DNA from: Deltaproteobacteria bacterium
GTDB lineage: Bacteria; Desulfobacterota; DSM-4660; Desulfatiglandales; HGW-15
Assembly (NCBI GenBank): GCA_016931115.1
Contig: JAFGFM010000174.1
Location: forward strand, 1 to 41,055
Reading direction: 5' to 3'
DNA length: 41,055 bases
In this document: piece by piece, positions 8,380-16,246 of the stretch
How the letters are laid out: each line of letters starts with the position of its first letter
Numbering within the stretch: the stretch's first letter is position 1
The notes under the pieces: model-generated
The model's database searches: none
What the model was told of the DNA's origin: nothing
What the model saw: only the letters and a program-made list of their open reading frames with translations
Program-made: the position numbers and the translations under genes

Positions 8380-9720
8380 CTACTCCTGTTCGTTCATTTT
8401 CTTGATAAGTGTATTTCTGTGTATCCCTAAGATTCGTGCGGCATCCTTCCTGCTCCCCTGAACCTTCTTCAGGACATCGTTGATAAAATCCTTTTCAAAT
8501 ATATCAACCGCATCCTTAAGTGGTATATCCCTTATCTCCTTCTTGTTAAGGCTGAAGTCTGAAATGTTTTTTGGAAATATCACATTACCCTTTGTAATGG
8601 TAGCCATGCGTTCTACAAGGTTCTGGAGTTCCCTTACATTTCCGGGCCATTCATAATTTTCAATAAGTATCTTTTCAGCCCCGCCTGAGAATTTTTTCAC
8701 AGGTTTTCCATTGGATTTGGAATAAACCTCAAGAAAATGGTTGAGCAGAAGCGGGATATCCCCGCGCCTCTCTCTTAATGGCGGTATCTCAACAGGAAAG
8801 ACATTCAGCCGGTAAAAAAGGTCTTCTCGGAAATGGCCGGTCTGTATGAGCCTTTTCAGGTTTTTATTGGATGCGGCAATAAACCTTACATCGATCTTGA
8901 TCAGCTTTGTGCTGCCAAGCCGTTCTATCTCCTTTTCCTGTATCACCCTCAGGAGCTTTGCCTGCATGGCGATATCCAGGGTGTCCACATCATCCAAAAA
9001 GACAATCCCTTTGTCTGCCAGTTCAAGCTTCCCGACCTTTACTGCGGACGCACCTGTAAATGCCCCTTTGCTGTGGCCGAATATCTCACTCTCCATCAGG
9101 GTTTCAGGGATAGCAGCACAGTTAATAACAACAAAGGGCTCATCCTTTCTATTGCCAAGCCTGTGTATTGCCCTTGCCACCAGCTCCTTGCCTGTACCGC
9201 TCTCACCCTGTATCAGCACTGCGCCATCGCTGTCACTGATGGTGGAAATAAGTTCAAAGATCTCAATCATCTTTGGGTCCTGCCCCACAATCTTTTCAAA
9301 GGGCTGGAATCTTTCAAGTTCATCCTTGAGATAGGTCACCTTTCGGAGCAGGCGGTGTTTTTCTATTGCCCTGCTTACAACATTGATGATCTCTTCAACA
9401 ACAAAGGGCTTTACTATATAGTCATATGCCCCGAATTTCATCGCCTCCACAGCGGTCTTTATATCCTTCACAGCGCTTACCATGATGACCTCTACATCAG
9501 CATCTATACCCTTGAATTTTTTCAATAGATCAATGCCGTTTGAATCAGGAAGCAGGATATCGAGCAGTACCAGGTCTATTGATGTCTCTCCAAATATTTG
9601 TAATGCCTTTTCTCCTGATTCGGCAAGACTTATATTATAGTCTGAACCCAGAACCATTTTAAATGACTGCAAAACCCCGTACTCATCATCTACAACAAGG
9701 ATAGAGGCCTTTTTATCCAT
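8380..9720 (-). CDS. NtrC-family sigma-54-dependent response regulator
   Basis: A 446-residue protein with three domains. The receiver at residues 1-120 has acidic pocket D11/D12, phospho-acceptor D54 in LLDILLPD and K104 region IVKPF. The AAA+ domain, about 145-380, has Walker A GESGTGKE, the sigma-54 contact loop GAFTGA, and arginine finger region LRERRGDIP. A Fis-type helix-turn-helix is at the end (RKDAARILGIHRNTLIKKM). GAFTGA means it should activate sigma-54 promoters. A sensor kinase is encoded in the operon transcribed away from it (12716-14716), making that the likely partner. The space between them holds several palindromes suitable as enhancer sites. Confidence 0.93.
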   Translation of the reverse strand: MDKKASILVVDDEYGVLQSFKMVLGSDYNISLAESGEKALQIFGETSIDLVLLDILLPDSNGIDLLKKFKGIDADVEVIMVSAVKDIKTAVEAMKFGAYDYIVKPFVVEEIINVVSRAIEKHRLLRKVTYLKDELERFQPFEKIVGQDPKMIEIFELISTISDSDGAVLIQGESGTGKELVARAIHRLGNRKDEPFVVINCAAIPETLMESEIFGHSKGAFTGASAVKVGKLELADKGIVFLDDVDTLDIAMQAKLLRVIQEKEIERLGSTKLIKIDVRFIAASNKNLKRLIQTGHFREDLFYRLNVFPVEIPPLRERRGDIPLLLNHFLEVYSKSNGKPVKKFSGGAEKILIENYEWPGNVRELQNLVERMATITKGNVIFPKNISDFSLNKKEIRDIPLKDAVDIFEKDFINDVLKKVQGSRKDAARILGIHRNTLIKKMNEQE

Positions 9721-9943
9721 TGTAATTTTCCCTTTCTAATATATAGGTTATCGCCCCTGCACAAGGCCAAAAATACAAATTCTTAAATTAATGATAACAA
9801 TTGTTCATGGATAAAATCTTAAACTGAGACAAGAAACAAATTTTTTTGTATCTCTATCAGAAAAACAGCTATTTGCACATTTATTTGTGCATGCATGCAC
9901 AATTATTTGTGCGTTTTCTTATTTTATTCAGCCCTGTCACATC

Positions 9944-9960
9944 TCTGTTTCTGAAACAGA
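9944..9960. promoter_or_regulatory. 17-bp perfect palindrome, candidate enhancer site
   Basis: TCTGTTTCTGAAACAGA is perfectly symmetric around 9952. Its dyad form and its distance from the putative -24/-12 element suit dimer binding by the adjacent Fis-type response regulator. Assignment to that regulator is inference. Confidence 0.5.
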
Positions 9961-10070
9961 AATCATGGTGTCTTATATATAAAAGTAAATAACCAATAAT
10001 ATTAAGTTATTACCATGGAAAATATTCCGGAAAAATAATTTACTGCACTGCTCCCATGGAAGCCGGGTCA

Positions 10071-10086
10071 TGGCATAGTTGTTGAG
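10071..10086 (+). promoter_or_regulatory. Candidate sigma-54 (-24/-12) promoter
   Basis: TGGCATAGTTGTTGAG aligns with TGGCAC-N5-TTGC(A/T) with correct spacing. GG at -24 is kept, but the -12 element reads TTGA instead of TTGC, so the match is imperfect. It lies about 50 bp before the acyltransferase ATG and downstream of the palindromes. Confidence 0.4.
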
Positions 10087-10138
10087 TCAGCAGTTTACAA
10101 AGAGTTTTTTGACAACCTTAAAATAAAAAGGGGGCACA

Positions 10139-11122
10139 ATGGGAAGAGTTGGATTGAGTAATTTCCTGCAGGCAAGGTTTAATATCTCCATGTATATGAC
10201 TTTTGGATGGGGGCTGGCCAGGATATATATCTTTATCCTGGGCAGAATATATTACCTGATTAGAAGAGGTGAAAAGCAGATTATCGAAAGATCGATCACA
10301 GATGTTGTTACCCTTATAAATCGCGACAACGAAAGGGATGAGATCATAAAAAAGGTCATTTCCGGTATTTTATTCCACTACTATGAAAAGCTGTTTATTG
10401 CCTATGAAGAGAAAAAAAGGGCCACACAATTTCTGACCCGTAATATTTCTGCAGGAAATATCTCCACTATAAAAAACGGCTTGAATAAGGGGAAAGGGGT
10501 TGTTTTGATTACAGGCCATTATGGTGCCATAGAGTATATCCCCACACTTTTGGCAGTTAACAATGTTAACATATCCATGATTGCCAAATTCAAAACAGCA
10601 CAGCTCAGGGAAAAGATTTTTAAACAGGCTGACAAATATGGTATCAGAATGATTGACGCAGATACCAGAGGTAATGTATTAAATAAGGCAATAAACGAGC
10701 TCAGAGAAAACAGGGTTCTTGTAACCCAGTGTGATGAATTTGATGAATGGCGGCCATCAGAAAATATTAAGACGACATTTCTTGGCCATGTTACAGGACT
10801 TGACCGCACCATCAATATACTCATTAAGAGGGCAGGGGCTGAGGTCGTGTTCGGCCTGTTACACAGGTACAGCCTTAGTCATTACTCTCTTATTCTTTAT
10901 TCCTATGAACAGATGGTTGGGATATTACCATCCATGCAGTTAAAGACATCTGGTGAAATGGTTTTAAAGATGCTTGAGCAGTTTATTTTCAGGTATCCGG
11001 AACAATGGTATCAATGGAAAAAATACCCGGAGCTGATTGGTTCCCGAATAGTTTTAAGGCACAGGGCAGAAACTGAGCTATCCCATCCGGTAATGCTGCC
11101 TCTGCTTGAGACTCAGGTTTAA
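10139..11122 (+). CDS. LpxL/HtrB-like lysophospholipid acyltransferase family protein
   Basis: A 327-residue membrane-associated acyltransferase homologue. The catalytic HX4E motif is in ITGHYGAIEYIP (H127, E132), and the family's C-terminal PEQWYQW motif is near residue 287. The N-terminus has a hydrophobic, aromatic segment (YMTFGWGLARIYIFILGRIYYLI) that probably anchors it to the inner face of the membrane. Relatives transfer acyl chains to lipid A, but the surrounding genes are not lipid A genes, so the acceptor here may be different. The start has a good Shine-Dalgarno stretch (AAAAAGGGGG). It is the first gene of a four-gene operon with a radical SAM protein, a histidine kinase and an epimerase-like protein. 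Confidence 0.8.
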   Translation: MGRVGLSNFLQARFNISMYMTFGWGLARIYIFILGRIYYLIRRGEKQIIERSITDVVTLINRDNERDEIIKKVISGILFHYYEKLFIAYEEKKRATQFLTRNISAGNISTIKNGLNKGKGVVLITGHYGAIEYIPTLLAVNNVNISMIAKFKTAQLREKIFKQADKYGIRMIDADTRGNVLNKAINELRENRVLVTQCDEFDEWRPSENIKTTFLGHVTGLDRTINILIKRAGAEVVFGLLHRYSLSHYSLILYSYEQMVGILPSMQLKTSGEMVLKMLEQFIFRYPEQWYQWKKYPELIGSRIVLRHRAETELSHPVMLPLLETQV

Positions 11123-11156
11123 AAAGTTACATAATTAAACAGGAAAGGGCTGTATA

Positions 11157-12695
11157 TTGATACTATTCATAGAACCTGTCTCCAAAAACATTGGCATGTA
11201 TGTCCCGGCCTACCCCCTTCCCCTTCTTGAGATTGCAGGTTATGTTAAAAAACAAAGGCCAGGAAGTGATATAAAAGTGATATCTTTACCAATGGATTAC
11301 GGGCTTCCGCTGAATCCGGCTGGCAAGGAAAAGCTCTACAATGATCTGCTGCAAGACATCTCAATGCTTAAACCCCTGGGGATAGGTATATCATGCACAG
11401 CCATATCACAGGCAGAAGAAACAATAAACTTATGCGAGAGGATAAAAAAATCAGACCCCGGAATATTTACTTTTATAGGGGGATATTTCCCGACCCTCTA
11501 TTATGAAGAAATATTCAAGAGAACAGATGCAGTTGATCTTATTGTGAAGGGGGAGGGAGAGATACCTGCCCTTAATATCATAGAGAGGCTTGAAGAGGGT
11601 AAAGACCCCAGAGAGATGGAGGTTCCCGGCCTTATATGGAAAGAGAGGGGGAAGCTGGTGTGTACCCGTGACACTGAACGGTTCAAACTCAATGAAAAGG
11701 CTCCCCTTGATCTTTCACTGTTAAGAAAACCTGATGCCTATGATGTGCTGCCATATTCATTCAGCAGGGGGTGCCCCTATAAGTGCAATTTCTGCATGGA
11801 GGATTACATCAGGCCAAAGAGAGTTGCTGTGCCTTATGAGATAGTGGAGCAGGATCTAATCAACCTTGCAAGCGCATGCACGGCAAGGGAGATTGTGGTC
11901 TGTGATGCCCTGTTTAAATCATATGACCTTGTTCCATTATTAAGGAAATTGGATATGAAGATCCATTTTGAAACCAGGTGTGATGTTTTTGACCCTGACA
12001 TTATTCCTCAAATACACGATGTGTGCGGCACCCTTGTGCTGGGTTTTGAATCAGCAAGCTTCAGCACACTTACAAGGATGAACAAGGTTAAGAGCCGTGA
12101 CCATTATGAAAGATATTTGAATAATACTATTTCTATCTTTAAAAAGGCGGCTGAATATGAAATACCCCTGATGATGTTCATGATTGCTGGTTATCCGGGT
12201 GATACTGAGGCTGACCTGATAGAGAGTTATAATTTTGTGGAAAAACTCAGTTCATACAGCGGCAGGGCAGGGCATATCTTCAAGATCGGGGAGTGTCATG
12301 TGTACCCGAAAACAAAGATACATGACCTTGCTCTTTCATTGCCTGATGTTGTGTTTGATGATGATGGTGTATTTAGCCAGAATATTGTGAGAAGGCCCTC
12401 ATGTGTCCTGAACTTTGAGAAGGTCATTGCATACACAGAGAGGATATACAGGCTATCAAACAATACTGAAAAATTACAGAATGCCTTTTTGAAAATGGTT
12501 CCATTTTTCAGGTTCCCTGCATCATCCCTGACAGACCCTGTTATACCTGATCACTGTTATAAAGATGGTGAGCGGGATATACTTAATGCAAACAGTGATC
12601 ACCTTGAATCACTCAGAGAGGTGCTTTCTACCCTGATGAGAGCAAAAAATAATGAATTGTCAGGTGAGAGAAGCGGAAGGGTTATAAATCTATAA
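11157..12695 (+). CDS. B12-binding-type radical SAM protein
   Basis: A 512-residue protein with an N-terminal Rossmann-like cobalamin-binding-type region (GIGISCTAISQAEETINLC, FIGGYFPTLYYEE, DLIVKGEGE at about 80-140). A radical SAM core follows, whose CxxxCxxC is C206/C210/C213 in SRGCPYKCNFCMED. The DxHxxG cobalamin signature is not evident, so a bound cofactor is uncertain. The start is TTG at 11157 with AGGAAAGGG seven bases upstream. The later part contains MMFMIAGYPGDTEADLIESY, typical of this superfamily's barrel end. It may act on the product of the acyltransferase or epimerase neighbours; the substrate is unknown. Confidence 0.85.
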   Translation: MILFIEPVSKNIGMYVPAYPLPLLEIAGYVKKQRPGSDIKVISLPMDYGLPLNPAGKEKLYNDLLQDISMLKPLGIGISCTAISQAEETINLCERIKKSDPGIFTFIGGYFPTLYYEEIFKRTDAVDLIVKGEGEIPALNIIERLEEGKDPREMEVPGLIWKERGKLVCTRDTERFKLNEKAPLDLSLLRKPDAYDVLPYSFSRGCPYKCNFCMEDYIRPKRVAVPYEIVEQDLINLASACTAREIVVCDALFKSYDLVPLLRKLDMKIHFETRCDVFDPDIIPQIHDVCGTLVLGFESASFSTLTRMNKVKSRDHYERYLNNTISIFKKAAEYEIPLMMFMIAGYPGDTEADLIESYNFVEKLSSYSGRAGHIFKIGECHVYPKTKIHDLALSLPDVVFDDDGVFSQNIVRRPSCVLNFEKVIAYTERIYRLSNNTEKLQNAFLKMVPFFRFPASSLTDPVIPDHCYKDGERDILNANSDHLESLREVLSTLMRAKNNELSGERSGRVINL

Positions 12696-12715
12696 ATCCA
12701 GCAGAGTATTCTTAT

Positions 12716-14716
12716 ATGAATAAAGAGGTAAGCTGTATAAATTCAAGGGCTATAATCAACTATGTTAAAAAAAACATGGGTGACCTGGATTATCTATTAA
12801 AAGATCTTGATCTGGAAATAGATATATTACCTGATCCTGAATCATATCTCTGCGATGAATCCAACTGGATTTCATGCACTGTTGCTGCAAGGCTATATGA
12901 AAGGGCAAGGCTCTATTTTAAGGATGAAATGACCGCCTTTCATATAGCACGATATGCGGCAGAGAATTTTCATCTGGGTTACGGGCAGAGGATTATTGTA
13001 AAGGCCTTCTTTACAATAAAAATGGGGCTTAAGAACCTTCAGAGGATTAATGATAAATGGAACAGGAACAAGAGGGTTGAACTGGTTGAAATCAAAAGTA
13101 ACAGCGCCATTGTCAGGCTTCACTGGGCAAAGGGGATGGATGTCTCAAAGGATATATGCCTCTATAACCAGGGTGCCTACAGTTATATGCCTGTCATATG
13201 GGGAGGCTTCCCCATTTCAGTAGAAGAAAAGGGGTGTTTTTTCAATGGCAACCCCTATTGTGAATATCATTTAAGCTGGTCATCAAAGAATAACATTAGG
13301 ATCTTTGTTTCAAGATTTTTCTCATCCCGGTCAGTGTTAAACGATACCATTAAAGAGATGGAGAGGGACAAGCTTGTTATTGAACACAAATTTGAAGAGG
13401 TAAACCGGCTGAATATAGACCTTAATAACAGGGTAAAGCAGCTGCAGGCAATACAGGAGACAGGCAAGGCTATTCTTTCTGTTCTGAACCTGGATGACCT
13501 CCTTACTGTGATCATGAATACCCTCGCCAGTGTATGCAATATACAAAGGGCACTTATACTCCTTGTGAATGAACAGAAGGGCGCTCTGGAGTATCTACAT
13601 GCAACAGGGTTTGAGGGTGAACTCCCTGAAATCATAAAAAGATACAGGGTGCCCCTTAGCAGGGTGAATAATATGCTTGTCAGGGTCTTAAATTCAGGCA
13701 GATCAGAATATGTACCTGATGTTGAAAAATCACACCTGCGAAAGGAAAATATTGTCTTAAGCTATGGTAAATCCCGATCAGTTAATGTTGTACCACTTAT
13801 AACAGGGGCAAAGGTGATAGGTGTTATTGCAACCGATTCACTTGAGGTGGATGGCGTTCCAGGAGAAACGCGCGATGCACTTGAGATTTTTGCGCCTCAG
13901 ATCGCTATAGCAATAGAAAATGCAAGGCTTTACAAACAGCTCCAGGAGCAGATGATTGAATTGAAGCGTTCACATGCACTTTTAAGCAGGGCGGAAAAGC
14001 TTGCATTCCTCGGGGATCTGGCTGCAAGGCTTGCCCATGAAATCAAAAACCCAATGACAGCCATAGGCACCTTTATACAGATGCTGCCCTACAAAATAGA
14101 TGATGAGGAATACAGGGTAAATTTTCATAAGATCGCCCTTGAGGAGACAGACAGGGTGAATAACCTCATTTCTGAGCTTCTTGACCTTGTGAATATAAGG
14201 GAATCCAGGTTTGAATCAACAAGTCTGCATGAACTGATAGAAAAGATGATCCTCCTTGTATCACCCAAGAGCAATGCAAATAGCATAAGGGTGAAATCTA
14301 TTTTTGATCCTGCAATAAAAAAGGTATGGATCGATGGTGAGAAGATCAAACAGGTGATATTAAACCTGCTTTCCAATGCAGTGGAGTTCACACCTGAACA
14401 TGGAATGATAACGATCACTACAAAAAAAATCATGGAAACTAAAAATGGCCCTGGCATTCAAATAATAGTTGAGGATACAGGTGAAGGTATTCCTGAAAAC
14501 CTGATAGATAAGATCTTTGACCCATATTTTACAACAAAGCACAGGAGCGGGGATCACAGGGGTACAGGCCTGGGGCTATTTATTGTTCACCAGAATATAG
14601 TGGATCATGGCGGCACAATAGAGGTGAAAAGCAGGGTGAAAGAGGGGACAAGATTTATTATCGACCTTCCCGTTCACCCTCAAAATACAAAGAAAATTAT
14701 GGAAAAGCAGTTATAG
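12716..14716 (+). CDS. Sensor histidine kinase with unusual N-terminal sensor and GAF domains
   Basis: A 666-residue protein with no clear membrane segment. Residues 1-190 form a sensor-like region ending in CFFNGNPYCEYHLSW, which resembles the Cys-containing end of V4R/heme-NO-like ligand-binding domains. A short coiled coil is near 205-245. A GAF domain spans about 250-420, then HisKA with phospho-acceptor His at about 441 (LAHEIKNPMTAIG), and HATPase_c with N box (LSNAVEFT), DTGEGIPENL and GTGLGLFIV. It has no receiver domain. The gene starts 20 bases after the radical SAM gene and its stop abuts the next ATG. The NtrC-type regulator divergently encoded at 8380-9720 is the likely partner, so this cytoplasmic kinase probably reports on the operon's own metabolite. 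Confidence 0.88.
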   Translation: MNKEVSCINSRAIINYVKKNMGDLDYLLKDLDLEIDILPDPESYLCDESNWISCTVAARLYERARLYFKDEMTAFHIARYAAENFHLGYGQRIIVKAFFTIKMGLKNLQRINDKWNRNKRVELVEIKSNSAIVRLHWAKGMDVSKDICLYNQGAYSYMPVIWGGFPISVEEKGCFFNGNPYCEYHLSWSSKNNIRIFVSRFFSSRSVLNDTIKEMERDKLVIEHKFEEVNRLNIDLNNRVKQLQAIQETGKAILSVLNLDDLLTVIMNTLASVCNIQRALILLVNEQKGALEYLHATGFEGELPEIIKRYRVPLSRVNNMLVRVLNSGRSEYVPDVEKSHLRKENIVLSYGKSRSVNVVPLITGAKVIGVIATDSLEVDGVPGETRDALEIFAPQIAIAIENARLYKQLQEQMIELKRSHALLSRAEKLAFLGDLAARLAHEIKNPMTAIGTFIQMLPYKIDDEEYRVNFHKIALEETDRVNNLISELLDLVNIRESRFESTSLHELIEKMILLVSPKSNANSIRVKSIFDPAIKKVWIDGEKIKQVILNLLSNAVEFTPEHGMITITTKKIMETKNGPGIQIIVEDTGEGIPENLIDKIFDPYFTTKHRSGDHRGTGLGLFIVHQNIVDHGGTIEVKSRVKEGTRFIIDLPVHPQNTKKIMEKQL

Positions 14717-15859
14717 ATGCGGATAAGAAAAATAATCATAGCAAAGGTAAAACTTCCTTTTAAATGTGAGTTTTCACATTCATTAAGAAAAAGACTCTGG
14801 GTGAATAACATTGCTGTTATTCTCCTTGGAGAAAATGACAGGGTACTGGGGGCAGGAGAGGGTGCCCCGAGGTCCTATGTGACCGGTGAAACCCCTGAAA
14901 CTGCTGAAAAGGATATACTTTATCTTATTAACAGGAAAGTGTTTCCTTTTGATCTTGAGTGTGTGGAACAGATATGGGCATTGATAGATGAACTACCTGT
15001 TGGAAAAGAGATGAATGCATCCATATGTGCCCTTGAAATGGCCCTGCTTGATGCACTGGCCAGGTATGAAAACAGGCAGCTGATAGATTATTTTTCAAAG
15101 GCCTGTTTTTCGGATACTATTTTCTACGGGGCAGCCATACCCCTCGGGAATGAGGAGGTCGTTGAAATGGCATGTGAGAGGATAAAGGCCCTTGGCATAT
15201 CAAAAATTAAGCTGAAACTGGGTCATGATTATTCGCACAATCACACGCTTTGTGAAATAGTAAAAAGGATTTTCAGCGAGGGTTATGACCTCAAGGTCGA
15301 TGCAAATGGTGCATGGGGCCTTGAAACAGGTGAAGGGCACCTTGAGCTTTTAAACAGGTATAATGTGCGATTGCTTGAACAGCCAATGTCCCCTGATGAC
15401 CACGATATAATTAAGTTGAGCCGGAAAGCTTTAGAGCGTGGGATTGAACTGATGGCAGATGAGTCTGCATGTACGCTTGATGACCTTGTTGCCATAAATG
15501 GAACCGGATGTTATCAGGTGATCAATATCAGGATGTCCAAATGCGGAGGGTTCAGACGTTCCATGAACATGATAGATTATTGCCGAAAAACAGGCATGAA
15601 GTATCAGATAGGCTGCCAGCTGGGGGAGTCAGGCCTTTTATCTGCTGCCGGGCGCACACTCTCACTTCTTTCAAATGATGCACTCTATTATGATGGTTCA
15701 TATGATAACCTGCTTCTCGCCCATAACATAACCGGCAGGGATGTATCATTTGATTACAGTGGAAAGGCTCGGGCCTTAAATAGCCCCGGGCTTGGTGTGG
15801 ATATAGATATGGAGAGGGTTAAAGGTCTCGCAGAAAGGGTTTTAACAATAGATGTGTAG
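14717..15859 (+). CDS. Enolase-superfamily (MLE subgroup) dipeptide-epimerase-like enzyme
   Basis: A 380-residue two-domain protein of the muconate lactonising subgroup. The barrel catalytic set is complete: KxK at K165/K167 (KIKLKLG), metal ligands D195 (DANGAW), E221 (LLEQP) and D248 (MADES), and opposite base K275 (IRMSKCGG). This two-Lys arrangement suits racemisation or epimerisation at an alpha carbon, as in L-Ala-D/L-Glu epimerases, or o-succinylbenzoate synthase-like reactions. The C-terminal YYDGSYDNLLL corresponds to the segment that fixes the substrate amino end in dipeptide epimerases. No men genes are nearby, so menaquinone synthesis is unlikely. Its ATG directly follows the kinase stop codon, implying translational coupling. 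Confidence 0.85.
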   Translation: MRIRKIIIAKVKLPFKCEFSHSLRKRLWVNNIAVILLGENDRVLGAGEGAPRSYVTGETPETAEKDILYLINRKVFPFDLECVEQIWALIDELPVGKEMNASICALEMALLDALARYENRQLIDYFSKACFSDTIFYGAAIPLGNEEVVEMACERIKALGISKIKLKLGHDYSHNHTLCEIVKRIFSEGYDLKVDANGAWGLETGEGHLELLNRYNVRLLEQPMSPDDHDIIKLSRKALERGIELMADESACTLDDLVAINGTGCYQVINIRMSKCGGFRRSMNMIDYCRKTGMKYQIGCQLGESGLLSAAGRTLSLLSNDALYYDGSYDNLLLAHNITGRDVSFDYSGKARALNSPGLGVDIDMERVKGLAERVLTIDV

Positions 15860-16246
15860 AAATAATCCTGTATATGGCATTGAATTTGCAAATTAGATTA
15901 TCAAGGAAATGGAGTCTCCCTCCTTTACTTCATTCCTAATCTCTGAAAAAAGACCCTGTCAGGGCTGCCTTGACAGGGTCTTTTTTGTTTGATGTAATAA
16001 ATTAGATTAAACAAAAAAAATATCAATATGTTACATGAAGGGTTGCAGGGATTTCTGAAATGGCATATTCTGATTTCTCTGCATATTAATCTCCCTTTAC
16101 ATATGATGTCTGACATACAAAATTGAAAAATAGACAGAATTTTGACGCAGCACATAATACGGGTAAGAAATAACAGATCCCTTGACCTGTTTCTCTGTTT
16201 TGTCGTAACATCCATTTTAAAAATATCAAATCTAATGGAGAATAAA
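15860..16246. other. Intergenic region between the epimerase operon and gpmI
   Basis: Besides a strong hairpin terminator at 15946-15986 this stretch has no supported gene. The frame open from 16142 into gpmI has no ribosome binding site at its first ATG-like codons and is treated as leader sequence. Confidence 0.5.
15946..15986 (+). terminator. Strong intrinsic terminator of the acyltransferase-epimerase operon
   Basis: Stem GACCCTGTCA (15952-15961) pairs perfectly with TGACAGGGTC (15971-15980) around a 9-base loop. It is followed by six T and preceded by six A, so it could act in both directions. It lies about 90 bp after the last gene of the plus-strand operon. Confidence 0.9.

Larger units (their letters stand above)
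9721..10138. promoter_or_regulatory. Divergent control region with stacked palindromes
   Basis: This 418-bp region separates the response-regulator gene from the acyltransferase operon and contains no gene. Three overlapping inverted repeats sit at 9875-9890 (GCACATTTATTTGTGC), 9886-9901 (TGTGCATGCATGCACA, perfect) and 9897-9912 (GCACAATTATTTGTGC). A perfect 17-bp palindrome TCTGTTTCTGAAACAGA is at 9944-9960 and another, AACAATTGTT, is at 9796-9805. These are 100-200 bp upstream of a sigma-54-like promoter at 10071, the usual distance for NtrC-type enhancer sites. Confidence 0.6.

Noticed and set aside
8833-9528. A long plus-strand frame (231 codons) inside the response-regulator gene
   Set aside because: It is antisense to a clear AAA+/receiver gene and has no own motif, so it is a shadow.
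10139-11122. Calling the acyltransferase lpxL
   Set aside because: It is a family match only; no lipid A genes are in the window and the operon suggests a different acceptor.
14717-15859. Reading the epimerase gene as o-succinylbenzoate synthase (menC)
   Set aside because: No other menaquinone gene is nearby and the operon context (acyltransferase, radical SAM, kinase) does not support it; the residues alone cannot decide.
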